A stretch of DNA of 64,000 nt, taken from NCBI GenBank assembly GCA_050084985.1, contig JBITNC010000001.1, positions 201,314,001 through 201,378,000 of the forward strand, read 5' to 3'. The position numbers and the translations under genes were made by a program. This stretch comes from Nageia nagi. Lineage: Eukaryota; Pinophyta. A model generated the notes under the pieces. That model saw only the letters and a list, made by a program, of their open reading frames with translations, was not told the origin of the DNA and made no database searches. Below, in pieces: positions 1 through 11,799 of the stretch. Position 1 is the first letter of the stretch. Every line of letters starts with the position of its first letter.

Positions 1-910
1 GTCTACACGCCCAAGCATGCTTGAGTCCACCAAGACTTGAGAAGCTTCAAAGAGTAAAAGGGGTTTCAATATCAAATTCAGTATATCTCTACAATGATGC
101 TCCACTGCCTTATATAACATTCCCTAGATCTGGATCTTGCTTAGAAGTTATCACTCCAACCTCCAAGTCCAATGTTAGCCTCCTAGAGGCCCTAAAATGC
201 CCAAACATGGGTTAGATGTGTCCCCAATGCACCTAGGTATCATGCATATGCCTCTCTAATCCAATGTTGCCTAAGGATACCAATAATCACATTTAATGGT
301 CCACATTACAAGATCCAATGGCTAAATATGCAACGCCTCATTATTAAAGACTAATATTGCATTTACAATTATTAATTGCCTTGGGAATTATGTATTACAA
401 CTCATACAAGTGGCCCCCATTATAATGCACTAAATCTACTCTTTATCAAACTCACACCTAAATACCATCATCAACAAACTCATATCCCAAGGAGAGGGGC
501 ATCACACTCCAAGGGGCCAATATGGAGATGTTCTCGAATTTCTGTGCACAGATGTGGTATGGAAGACTGGTCTCACTGGCGAACTTCAAGAGGCCATAAC
601 TCTTTTGTTTCCTGATGAAACCATATCATATAACCTGTCAAAACGTTTCCCACAAGATGCTCTATCCAATGAATATGTCTAATCAACCCTCCAAGACCTA
701 TGGTGAACTCTATCTCCAAGTACATAAAATTAACAATAAATAATGCATCCTAAGCTTGGGAAGAAAATGCCCCACTTTGGGGCTCACAATGTGGGTCCAT
801 AGGACCATTATATTCTATCCCAAGTTACTACTAATGCAAAAATAAATTATTTACAAAGGGAACATCTAGGATCCCAAATTTACTTAATTTTGTTCAAAAG
901 GGGATGTACA
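1..910 (-). mobile_element. Partial 3' LTR (family L1), minus strand
   Basis: Read on the minus strand this block starts tgtacatcccc at 910 and runs off the left edge. It is homologous along most of its length to the plus-strand block at 13659-14695 and, more weakly, to 9529-10740: shared runs include 'acttgggatag', a 'ggacccacatt' motif, 'gaggctaac' and 'cattgtagagatat'. A TATA box (tatataa) lies at 111-117 in the position where the other copies have theirs, so this is probably the U3/R part of an LTR. The purine-rich tract immediately outside (911-924) makes it a 3' LTR of a minus-strand element whose interior lay to the right. Confidence 0.6.
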
Positions 911-924
911 AAGCCTCCCCTCTC
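911..924 (-). other. Polypurine tract next to the L1 3' LTR
   Basis: On the minus strand the bases gagaggggaggctt directly precede the LTR start tgtacatcccc. This is the arrangement of a plus-strand primer (PPT) beside a 3' LTR. A short minus-strand reading frame (911-1062) leads into it and may be the last pol residues of that element, but it has no motif I can name. Confidence 0.5.
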
Positions 925-1099
925 AAATTGCTTCCTCTCAAGCAATTGTAAAATGCCAAAAAGAATTGTCTTCCAAATATCCTTTGGTACAAATGTCTGC
1001 ATCAATTGAAGCTTCTTTAGGTGGAATGCAACTTCAATATATTTCTTAAATAAATCAGCCAATAAACTCCATGTAACAGCCGTTGGATCAGCTATGCTT

Positions 1100-1803
1100 G
1101 GAAGACATCATGAAAGAAGAAATTGGTCAAAGAAATCGAAGTTGCCAAGATGAAACTTGAAGACATCAAGCTATAGGTCTCATTGACTATGGGAATGATG
1201 ATGAAGGAGACTTTGACAAAAGAAAAGATGGAAGCCATATGAAAACTCTCTTCCCAAGTAACCAATCTTCTAGCAAAGGAAGCAAAAATAAATGATATGA
1301 AAGAAAGTATCTCAGAATTGCTAAGGAGATGGGATGAAAGATATCAAGTGATAGTTGGGCTGCAAGAGAATTTAGTTGATTAGCCACGAAAGTTGGATTA
1401 TTTTCAAGAATTCCTTTTCCACTTCGATTGGTTAAAATATGTAGCAAATAATGTTAGGATCTGATTAGTATGAGGGGAGATTTGAAAGACATCAAAAACT
1501 AAATGACTAGATATCAACACAAGGTGAAATTCATTGAAGATGATGGTAGCGCAAGGAAAGAAGAGTTGGTGATGAAATAAGCTCAACACTTAATCAATGA
1601 ACTTATTCATACTGAGGATGTGAACATCATTAGAATAGGAAGGCAAATTCAAAATGCACAGCAACTAGCGATTTGGAGATACTAGATGGAACATACTTCT
1701 AGCAACATCATAGAGTATCAAAAGTAGAATGGAAATACACTAGCAATACTTGGCACATGAGTGAGAAAGGTGGAGGCTTTTATGGGAGTGAAATTTGAAG
1801 AGA
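1100..1803 (+). pseudogene. Decayed coiled-coil ORF of unknown function
   Basis: I do not recognise this gene. Across at least two plus-strand frames it reads as a Lys/Glu/Leu-rich, heptad-like protein with in-frame stops. Segments such as INDMKESISELLRRWDERY (about 1290-1345), EDDGSARKEELVMK (about 1535-1577) and VRKVEAFMGVKFEERIAYFV (ending at a TAA near 1817) look like real protein. The stops fall where Gln or Arg would be natural (VMK*AQ, WRY*MEH, YQK*NG, GT*VRK), which fits C-to-T decay of CAA, CAG and CGA codons. There is at least one frameshift between the halves. It lies between an L1 3' LTR and an LTR-like TATA region, so it may be the internal ORF of a non-autonomous element. A broken host gene is also possible. 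Confidence 0.4.
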
Positions 1804-1816
1804 GGATTGCATATTT

Positions 1817-2879
1817 TGTGTAATCTAATACAATATTCTAGTATTTGTTATGATTTTACATGATCTTGAAGTTTTGAGATATATTAAGACTATTTTCTTT
1901 TAGTTTGAATTGTGCGGATGAATTTTTGCTCCCACAAGTTCAAAAGTTAATTTCAGTATAATTTTAATTTCATTGTAGTTGCCTTAGGGTTTAATTAGGG
2001 AAAAATTAGGGTTTTATGAATTTTAGGGCTATAAACACCCCTAGGACCCTCATTATTGAGGCAGAATGAGACTAATTCTCTACAGGAGAGCAATAATTTT
2101 TGAAGATTGTGAATTCTTTTCTCTTGACTGAAGTGGTGAATTTAAAGTTCTAAGCAAGTATAGTTTATCATTCTTTGGAGTTGTGGATATGATTTATAGA
2201 ATCTTTATCTTTCTTGTGATGATTCCCATGCTTGTGTTTATTTTCCTTGAAAACTTAGAATTTTAGGAAAATCTATTTGAATATTTTGTCAAAGCAATTG
2301 AATTTTTACTTTTCGCAACTTGCATACTTAGTGATTGTATTCTGAATTATGTATGCTTTCGATGTCATTTAATTAGAAATCGTCATTCAAATTGTGTGGT
2401 AATCATAATTTCTATTTTCATCCATCATGCTATGATTTGTAAAGAATCAAATTACTATTTGCTCTTACCTATTTACAATTTGGAAAATTCCATTTGTTTT
2501 TAGATTTGATAAATAAATGATGCATAAGTAGATAATTCAGACAATGCATCATTGGTTATAAGTCATTCATTTCAAAAATAGATTGAACTTATTGCTCGTT
2601 CTCAATTCTCATTCTCTTTTGTTCTTCTATTGCTTTCTTTGCTTCTTTTTTAAAATTGATACGACTTTTGATTATTGTAAAACACAACAAATAAGTTAAC
2701 ACATATTTCCCACAATTAGAAAATTCCAAGTACTTATCAAAGAAGCTCACTCATTTAACGATAAACCTTGGGGTATTAGTCCTTTCAAGTGGGGATAGGT
2801 AACGCTATCTCATCTAAATGTTGTGATTCTTTCCTCTATCTTTTGATAACTTTTGTAAGAGGAAAGAAAAATATCCCAA
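1817..2879 (+). other. AT-rich non-coding stretch with LTR-like TATA segment
   Basis: No coding potential is visible. Around 2030 there is 'ctataaacacccct', preceded by several 'ttaggg(t)tt' runs. This resembles the core promoter of some plant LTRs, but I could not find matching LTR ends or a second copy in the window, so the LTR reading is only a suggestion. Confidence 0.3.
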
Positions 2880-3260
2880 CATTATGTCATGCCAATTAAC
2901 CTTGGCCAGCCTTGGAATGTTCTAAGCAAATTGAGTTCATTATAATTAAATACGAGGTTCTTTTTGGTATGGCATCATTTTGCATTCTTCAAACCCATAA
3001 TTATTTGATCATCCTTGTCTCTCCATTACCATTGTTGCTTAGGCCTTTATTGTTTATTGTCTAATTGTCATTGTATGCTTTGCCAATTAACCTTGTGCAA
3101 CCTTGGTATGTTCTAGATGGATTCGGCTCTTTATGACTATAAATACATCATCATTTCCTCACTCCAAGGCATCATTCTTATGTCTCTGGTATTCTTTGGA
3201 TCTATCATCATTTGGTTTTCTCTCCATTTTGTTTTCATATAATTGGATTTTTCTTTATTA
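2880..3260 (+). repeat. Degenerate tandem duplication, about 190-bp unit
   Basis: Two adjacent copies begin with 'gccaattaaccttg' at 2891 and 3082, a spacing of 191 bp. Shared words follow in the same order: 'ccttgg.atgttcta', 'ggcatcatt', 'tctctccatt'. The copies differ by many substitutions, so the duplication is old. No coding sequence is seen in it. Confidence 0.55.
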
Positions 3261-4659
3261 ATGCAATGGTGTATGTCATTATGCATTATACTTGAATGCC
3301 TTATATTGCAATGTTTTCACAGTATGTGGTATGATCATTGTTCACTTAATTGTGGTATGAAACAAGAATTACACTCTCCAGTTGATGTTTGTTAAGAGTC
3401 AGAAACATCTAGGAACAAGACAATGATTTTTGGTTTATAATTTCCAACCGGAAGCTGACACATACATATCAATTATCCATCTTAAAATCTTGATCTCATG
3501 CACTTTTCTAAATACCAAGAACAAAGTGTCTTTAGCAAAAGATTAATTGATCACTTACATCCTTTACATGTTTGACCTCCTTTCCACCCAGCTACCACTA
3601 CAGGTATTGCCACAGCTACATCTGTATACAATCTATGACAATGCCCCTTGGTGTCCTAGAATATTGAAAACAGACAGTTGTCACAAATCCTTTGCTTTGC
3701 TTAACAACATTTTATCATATATTTATCTTTTTTGACATTCTTTTGGCATGGCTTTTCATGGTGACATGTCCCTTGCTCTATGCAAGAGATAATACAATTG
3801 TCAAATGTTCATTATATGAGTTTGAATGCCTGTACTTAGTGGGTGACTTATCTTGAAATCCTCAGAAATGTAAGGAAAAAATTTCTATGTTGCCAACTGC
3901 AACTAACTGAAGAAGTGTTGTTGTTGGAAGAAAAGAAGGGCCCAAAACACAAATTTATATCACAGTTGTAAGTAATTAATATCTTGATAATGTGACTTCG
4001 AGAAATCTCAATGCTTACCTCAAGCATGAGCATCAGTCCAAAATTCATCAAATTATAAAGCAATAAATGCTTTTATACAGTGAATACAGAACCTTTAAAA
4101 TTTATAAAAGGGTAAGTATCACTTATCAGACAATAAGTTGACAGACGTATGCCATCAGTTCTAGAGGTTACAGAAATCTCAACCCAGTCATACTTGCTTT
4201 AGGAGTAATCATATTATGTCTATGACACAAATGTATCAAAATTGATGTTCCAAAATCTAAATGAGTACATTGGAATACTTGTAGAGAGCAAAACATAATA
4301 CCTACAATATTGTAGCTAATAATCCAAATTCAGCATATGCCATCAACAATTGTTGTTCAAAGCCCATTTTGATATTAATGTACAGAATTAGGTTCCTCGT
4401 ATCATTTTTCATCTGCTTTCTAATTCAAGAGAATTTGATAGCAAATTCAAAATTGTCAGTCTGAGATACAGGTTGACCCTAACATTTTAAAACAACAGCT
4501 TATTTCTTTTGAAATGCAATATAGAATCATTAATTTTCTGACACCAAGGCTGTAATAGTAATAGATGAAATGTGGCTTGAACTGGAGCTTCACTGGAATT
4601 CACACGGAAATCATGTGTCAGGAGGTATATGAGTTATTTGATGTTTTACTGTTTTACCA
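3261..4659 (+). other. Non-coding, probably intron or intergenic, upstream of the host exon
   Basis: No domain-bearing frame or LTR structure was found. If the exon at 4660 is spliced, as its 'ttttaccag' left border suggests, this stretch is likely the preceding intron. No upstream exon could be identified. Confidence 0.4.
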
Positions 4660-5052
4660 GGTAAGATTGGTATGGACACAAATGCCTCAACAGCTTATCT
4701 TTCACGAACTCTGACTTTGGCGGAAGCTACAGATACTGTGCTATTCTGTAGTTCCATTGTCTATGACCTCATAGATAAGGCCACAGCTATTGTTATGGAC
4801 AAGGAAAAGTTTAATCCCAGCCCTGTGTCAGTTAAAAAACATAGGCATAATCATAGGCATAGGACTTCATATGGCGACACTTCCTTTAAGCCAAGTACGG
4901 ACAAGTCCATAAGACAACAGGTTACACAGTCTAGTACTACTGTAGTACATGGCAACTCTAAGCCTGTGATACAAGTTGTAACTATTCCACAGAGGGATGC
5001 CATTGCCCATGCTAGAAGGAAAAATCCTAAATGCTGTTGCTCCATATTCTAA
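4660..5052 (+). CDS. C-terminal exon of a conserved plant protein with CaaX-like end
   Basis: The frame reads G-K-I-G then M at 4672 and stays open to TAA at 5050-5052, about 130 codons with no internal stop. The stretch LAEATDTVLFCSSIVYDL (about codons 17-34 after the Met) resembles a conserved motif I recall near the C-terminus of plant proteins annotated as 'flocculation FLO11-like' or 'futsch-like'; that recall is unchecked. A His/Arg-rich basic patch (KKHRHNHRHR) and a Ser/Thr-rich linker follow. The protein ends RRKNPKCCCSIF: basic residues, three cysteines and a final CSIF that fits a CaaX prenylation box, suggesting a membrane-attached tail (inference). A 'ttttaccag' acceptor and an in-frame TGA at 4630 indicate a spliced 3'-terminal exon rather than a complete gene. 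It is the only frame in the window that looks like intact host coding sequence. It could still be a retained gene fragment. Confidence 0.65.
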   Translation, partial: GKIGMDTNASTAYLSRTLTLAEATDTVLFCSSIVYDLIDKATAIVMDKEKFNPSPVSVKKHRHNHRHRTSYGDTSFKPSTDKSIRQQVTQSSTTVVHGNSKPVIQVVTIPQRDAIAHARRKNPKCCCSIF

Positions 5053-7378
5053 TGTAATATAATGTAAAGGACATATTACATATGTTCTGTTTTCTTAGAT
5101 GTATTCCTTCAAGTTCAAGAATGGCAAGGAAAATGTATGAAGCATGTTCAGTGTGGGGATCACAGTTTTGTATTATATTATGATGTTAGGGCTTCCATTC
5201 TGGGTGGGCAGATTATGACCGCCCTTGTCCATGTGGCTGACTATTAAGCTAATATTTACAGAATTTCCATTTTGAGGTGTAAACTTTTTGACATCCCTCA
5301 TCTTTCTCTGGAATCTACAAACTTTACTTTCAGCAAAGGGGAAAACTTAGTCATTCTAGAATCATGTTTCTTTGAGAATAAAAATAAAAAAATTCAGAAT
5401 CAGGCAATGGATTTACCAATCATTGGTGCAGAATTCCCATTGTCTATGCAAATGAAATCTATTGTGGATGCCTTTGGAATATTAGTGTTATCACTAGATA
5501 TTTGATATATGCACTCAGACATAGCCGATTTTATTGGATATTAATTAAGTCATTTATAGAAATTCAATGTATCTTGTTTGTAAATTTGCAAATTGTATGT
5601 ATAATTTTGCTTCAAAACACAATTATCATTCTTCTAAGAAGACAAGTGTATTACCATTAGCATTCCCCTATAGGCCCAAATTCATATTTGCAGAAAAAAA
5701 ATTAGGATTTCTGATGATGATGCATCAACATATAGTTTTCATGCCCCCTACCCCATAGATACATCATACAAGATGCTACATTTAAGCTATTCCATCATAT
5801 GATGTTTCTTTTACAACATGTTTCCTCCGTATGCAATTCTGACCCATGTATTTGCAATTTTTTTTCCCATCAGTATAAGTGCCTGCCTTGTCGAGCTGGA
5901 GAAACATGGTTGGAATTTGGTGTTCCCTTCGATTTTCTTCTTGATTCCCTAGATCTGCCCCATCCCATCACCCAGGGGTATCCTAGGATCTTCTTTAGGG
6001 ATCTATAAATGATTGCAAACACTAAGGTGCTGGATTTTGGGAGACAAAGACGAGTGTATCGTTGAGTCCTTTGTTAGCTTGCTAAGTTGGTCCCTTAACC
6101 TTTGTTACAAATTCTTCCTCCATCCCCCCTTTGAATAACCCATCCATAGTTTATTCTTCCAACCTCTTACACTTCATCATTGTCATTTTTCTGGTTTGAT
6201 CTCAAACTGAGTTCACAGTGCACTTTAAATTTAGAGTTTTTCCTTGATTTTAGGGTAAAAACCAAAGGCTTCCTCACTTTTAACATTTAGGCCCATTCTT
6301 GTTCTTAGATGATTTGTAGTTTAAGATGGTCATTTAGTGATATAGATTATTTATCAGATAGCATGGATCCACATATTGCCTTTCCATTCATTTAATCTTG
6401 CAGAACTAGATTAGGGTACAAGGGTTTGAGTTAAGTAACTATGGAGAGCTGCATCCATGGAGAATGCTTTCATCGTATGTATTAAGCACCACTAAGTTTC
6501 TTGTTCCCATGCATTTCAATATATGTTTTTGCTGAAGTATATGTTCTTTTATGTCATCATGAATTTGAGATTGGTATTTTCCATGGAAGACTATAGTTTG
6601 TAAGGTTTGATTTTTCAAATTTTAAAATTCCAAATCTTAACAATGATTAAGCCTTCCCCGTCAAAAGGCCTAAGTCTATGTATTTCTAGTATCCAAATTT
6701 TCAGCTGTTACTTGTTCCAAATGTAACTGATCGTAAAGTTTTAGGTCAATATCTGTCCTTAAACGGAGACTGGTAGATTATCTCAAGTCTCTTAAAATCT
6801 AATGAATTGGATCCATTTCAAAATCTGAAACGATTAAATAGACCTCATTGATCTTATCAAGTGTTTTCTCTATATTCTTTATAATCCGATGTTCGGAACA
6901 TTTCTAAGTTTTATTGTTCTTTACAACCTGTTGTTCAATTTGAACCTCCTATTTTAGCTTTGTCTTCCTCTTAGATTCAATAACTAAGCTTTAATCATCT
7001 CAATAAGTATTTTAAATAAAGTCTATATGATGTTAGGTATGTCAATGGTTCGTATTCTTTTGAAGTCTTTACATTAAATGCCTTAAAAGACCTTGATTTA
7101 ACTGCCACGTTTTAAGAATCTTTTAAAAGTCTTTCTCTTGAAATCTACAGCTCTTGATCCATCTAATTCTATTTAAATTGTCAGCTGAATTGTTTTATCA
7201 TTTTTTTAGTGAAAACATTTTCAAAGCCTTACCCTGTCCTAGTCTTGACATGACAATTGATTTTGATAAACATACTAAGTTTGAAATATTTTTGGAGACT
7301 TCCATGACGAATCTTTTACCTCTTTGCATGATAGTTTTACTTTAGGAGTTGAGAGTTGTATTTTAATGGTTGACAGTT
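5053..7378. other. 3' UTR and intergenic, nothing recognised
   Basis: AT-rich sequence after the host exon. The first few hundred bases may be its 3' UTR. The short open frames here have no family resemblance and are not supported as genes. No LTR ends, PBS or PPT were seen. Confidence 0.4.
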
Positions 7379-8014
7379 GTACGTTTTAGTGCTTGATAGT
7401 TTTTCTACAAAGATTTTGACTCTCTAAAGAATCCATTTACCCATTCTTCTCTAGGACTGCTATAAATAGATTATCCTTGCATTAGTTTAGATATATTTTG
7501 GTATTTTGGGAGTTGTCAAACTAGTATGTACTTGTGTTATATATTAAAGTGTCTCGTTCGTTTCGAGGTACTTATTTCCTCTTTGTAGAATTATGATTGT
7601 AAGTTGTCAAGGCAGATTGAGTCTAAATTAAATCTTGGGTAATGAAGTTTAATGTAACTCAGAAGACTTTAAGAATTAATGAAATGAGGATTTTTTTAGT
7701 GCTCGAGAGATTTTGTATGGAGATTTTGACAAAGTGTAAAGAATCCATTCACTCATTCTTCTCTAAGACTGCTATAAATAGATTATCCTTGCATTAGTTT
7801 AGATGTATTTTGAGAGTTGTCAAACTTATATGTACTTGTATTATGTATTCAAGTGTTTCCTTTGTTTCAAGATACTTGTTTTTTTTTTCTCTTTGTAGAA
7901 TTATGATTGTAAGTAGTGAAAGCAGATTGAGTTTGTACCAAGTCTTGTAGACTCTATACTGGAATGAACTTTAATGTAAGTCAGAAGACTTGAGAATTAA
8001 TGAAATGAGGAACC
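7379..8014 (+). repeat. Tandem duplication of a TATA-bearing unit, about 312 bp
   Basis: Two neighbouring copies share 'gactgctataaatagattatccttg', with TATA cores at 7461 and 7773, 312 bp apart. Further matching words in order are 'gttgtcaaact', 'tatgtacttgt', 'tttgtagaattatgattgtaagt', 'gcagattgagt' and 'agaattaatgaaatgagga'. The TATA box plus trailing sequence looks like a promoter and leader, perhaps from an LTR or a small non-autonomous element. Neither copy precedes a recognisable ORF. Confidence 0.65.
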
Positions 8015-9528
8015 TTTTCCTACTTTATAAATAAAAATTTAGTTGTCATTTAGAATATCATTTCATCTTTAAAGTTTTGGTTAAACCTTTGTTAATTCTG
8101 TTTAGTTTACAATTTCTTTGAATATATAATTAAATCTTGTAGTTTCGTTTAAATATAAACATTTTCTCGTAGTTTAAAATCTAATATTATGTTAAAAGGA
8201 GTTATGTTAGCTTTAAATTCAAATTATCATTGTGAAATTCTACAACTATAATGAATGAGATGTCCAAATTAGTTTTTTGGCACTTTTCTATAATAACTTG
8301 GGTTTTCTTTTTCATCCAAAAAGTATGCCCCTAAATTTAAAGCATCAGCCTATTTGAGTTTTTTCTAGATTTTTCTAAAATCAAATCATTTTTAAACCTT
8401 AAGAGTAAGAAGTTCAATTCAAATTTTGAGGTGAAATTTAAAAAAAAAAACCAATGAAACATTTGTTCAGTAAAAAAAAAGCAAGATTTCACAAGGCTAA
8501 TAAGTTGGGTAAAGTGTTTTTGGGATGGGTGGACCGTAAAGGTCATTTTTGGAGGACGCCTTGGAAATGACAAATGTAATACTTGTAAAAATTCTTGAAA
8601 GTTTCGAATTTTTTAAAAATAAATTTAGTTTCTTCATTAATATTAATGTTATTATTATCAATTCAATCATGAAACATAATGTCTAATTATAATATGAAAT
8701 TTTAAATTTAAAAAGCATTACATCAACATTCAAATGACAAACAAATCCAAAACTGAAATATGAATATCAAATTGGTCCATAAAATAAATCATAAATGATA
8801 TATCAAAATGAGTCATAATTAATGATAATATAATTTTTTAATAAAAAATAAGGTTTTGTCATGCATATTAATGATTAGTATCTTCTAACACACTTCACAT
8901 TTAACAATATACATAGGTCACCTGAATACATTAATGTATTTTCTCTTTCTTACAAAAACATAATGCTCAATAGTCCCTTCTATGAATGACATTATATAGC
9001 CCAATAAACAGGAAATATTCACCCCAATATTGACCATTCTATTCTTGTGCTTTCCCATTGACATAGTTTAGAGCACAACCCTCACATTTAGAGACTATGG
9101 GACTAAATTGGGTAGTAAACAGTATAGAAACAAAAAAGAAATGAAAACTTTAGCATGTACTAAAATTAATAATTCATTAATTATATTTTGAGAGTGGTGC
9201 TTACAACCAATTCAAGAGGAGAGCATAGGTGGTACAGGCCCTCCTTTAATGTGGTGTGAAATTGAAAAGGATTTTATCTAAGATTCTAAATAATATTGCA
9301 ATATTTCAACTTAAATATCTTAGATATAAGAAAATACAATGCAATCACGATGAAATAAATTGTGCAACTTATTCCATGATTAAACAAATCATATAACTTC
9401 TAAATTTGCAAAAAAATGACTAAATTATTATTATTATTATTTTCAGTAGGGGATGGCTAGTTGTGTTTGGGGATGGCCAACCGTACACTTGGGTGTGCCC
9501 CATAAGGGGAACATACAAGGGATGAACT
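8015..9528. other. Very AT-rich intergenic stretch
   Basis: Contains homopolymer runs, long A/T-only segments and a short (att)n microsatellite near 9426-9441. No coding, RNA or LTR signal was identified. Confidence 0.45.
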
Positions 9529-10740
9529 GTAATGTCCCCATTTTTATGGTGTTTTTCCCATTCCACCTTTTATAAAAGGGAACATTAGCTTAAGTGTGAT
9601 TTTGTTTATTTTTGTAGGTTTTGGCCAATTATTGTAAGTTTCACTTACAGATTTAGTTAAATGCCCTAATTATGGAATGATGGCCCTTTTTATTAATTTA
9701 TTATGTATAGTTGAGTACTTAAAATGTCAATAATGTTTCATTAATGATACCAAGGTAATTATATTTGTAAATGCAATATTAGTCTCCAATAATGAGACGT
9801 TGCATATTTCTAATCTTGATGAATGTAATATTGGCATTAGATGGTCCTCTTATCATTAATGCTCTCCTCTTCGAGGTAGAACATCCCCCTAGATGATTAC
9901 ATCGGCTTTGAGGCATCTCAAGGACATCCAAGATTGGACATGGTACTTCTAGAGAGGAATTTGACATCTCAAGGCATTAGACGACTCCCACACTTGGATG
10001 TTGGGCATCTAAGGGAGAATTAACCCCCACGTTGAAGGATTGGGCATCCCAAGACCCCACATTACCCTCCTTGGTTGTTTGGATGCATGACATAGACTTC
10101 TAAATGCATTGAAAGCCCCATCAACCCAATGCCTCATTTTTAGACGCTTGAATGTGATCTCATCTATCCCAAGGCGCCCTATCTTGGACATTGTCACCAA
10201 GAGCGCATGGATCACATCTCTCCACCGTTAGATCATCTCAATACAAGATTAGAAGACGAATTACCTTACCTATAAAAGGAGAACTCTTAGATATTATGAT
10301 GTATGCTGAATTCTTGATTAAACCCCTTTTTTATCGAATTGAGTGTGAGAACTCTATCTTTACCACTTGTAGGTGTACGTATGCATTTCAGGTCTTAGGA
10401 TGATAGAAGGCTAGCTTTGATCTTACTCTAGTCATTCGAGAGAGAAACACTATTGGTTCCATCATAGAGGAGTAGGGAAGCCTTGAGCTAGGCCTTGCTG
10501 CTATTGCGATTGTTGAAGTCTTGGAGCTATCCAAAGTAACCCTATTGGAGGTAACCTTGGTGTAAGCTCCTTAAGCATCAAAAATATATTTTGTAATTAT
10601 GCTACTCTCATTGCTTTATCAATATAATTACATTATTTTGATCATTTTGTTGTAACTATTCTCTTATGCTTGGATGTTCGATTTGGAAATGCATTTTTGT
10701 AGTAAAATTCTTGTTTTTGCTTCCTTGTTGCAACATTGGA
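9529..10740 (+). mobile_element. Diverged solo LTR of family L1, plus strand
   Basis: Begins tgtaatgtcccca at 9529, matching the tgtaacatccc start of the copy at 13659. 'aatgcaatattagtctccaataatgagacgttgcatat' (about 9771-9808) is nearly identical to the minus strand of about 320-365 in the left-edge LTR. A TATA box (tataaaa) lies at 10271, followed by a short leader. The middle part has degenerate short units containing 'cccacrtt' and 'gggcatc'. The right end is uncertain. No internal region belonging to it is found on either side, so a solo LTR is most likely. Confidence 0.5.
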
Positions 10741-11799
10741 TTTTTGGAGTCATTTTGCATGTTTGACTTCATATTTTCTCAGTCTAGCTAGATGTAGGGA
10801 TATTTGGTGCATTTTGAGTTGATTTGGCTAGATCTTGAGTTAGAAGGCATTTGTCCCTCTCCTAGGGCATGTATGAGCATGATCCGAGAGGTGATACTAT
10901 GTGATTGTATCGTGAAGCTTTTTAGGAATAACATCTTTATGGTGGTTTCTCTATTGAATCTCTCTATCTTGCACTATTTATGTGTCTAAATATATGTAAG
11001 AAAGCTAGAATTTATAGGGCCAAGTAATGGTTGAACTCTTGTGGTGACAATTGAACTGTTGAAGTTGGATTATTTCAAACATATTGTATTTTGTTAGAGA
11101 TATGGATGTGTTTATGTTACATACAAGGCTAAAAAACTCTAAAATTTTAAGGAACCCATAAATGTAAAGATTTCCAAATACCTAGGAGCTTAAGAATGTT
11201 TGAAATCTTGGAAGATCCAATATCCAAAATTAAGGTGCTAATGTGGCTAGAGGAAAAGTCCTAAAAAGCGAAAATTTGAGCCAAAGTTGATCTTTAGAGT
11301 CCAACAAGTTGACATGGACTCCAAAAATGTTAGGGATCAAATTGAAGCGAATAATTGCAAGCCCATAGAGTAGATCATTGAATCGAAAGAACATGCTTAA
11401 AGAAGGAAAGCTTGAAAATCTTAAGATGCATAAATGGATTGCAATCGGAAAGCATGAGTTTGGAATATTGTCAAAGGTTGAGAATTAACTTCAGGAAGAT
11501 GTGCTTGGATTAGTTACCCTTACCTGAGAATAAATGGTTCCCATTATGTCTGTACTTGGAAAAAAGTGCAAAAACAACATCTTAATTTAAGTCTTCATGA
11601 GTCATACCACTTGGTGGCCAAGTTCTTCTTCTTATACCACTCTATACATTTGAATAGATTGTTTCCAAATGGTCTTTATCTAGGTATTTACTATTTGATC
11701 TTCCTTTGTTAGTGAAAGGCTATCTGGATTGAGTTCATCAAATTTTAACTACTATGTGATTGCTAAAGTATCTAGCAAATGTAGATAATAGGGCTTTAG
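10741..11799. other. Non-coding sequence between LTR and pol remnant
   Basis: No supported gene. The part near 11560-11799 may be the degraded C-terminal end of the minus-strand integrase to its right. I could not find an LTR border. Confidence 0.35.

Noticed and set aside
880-1062. Minus-strand open frame next to the L1 LTR
   Set aside because: No domain motif. It overlaps the PPT and LTR start, so at most it is the last pol residues. Not called as a gene.
5272-6008. Three open frames downstream of the host exon
   Set aside because: No family resemblance, no coding bias visible and no splice context. Likely chance frames in 3' UTR or intergenic DNA.
8337-8573. Minus-strand open frame rich in Phe and Lys
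   Set aside because: Composition is that of translated AT-rich DNA, with no motif.
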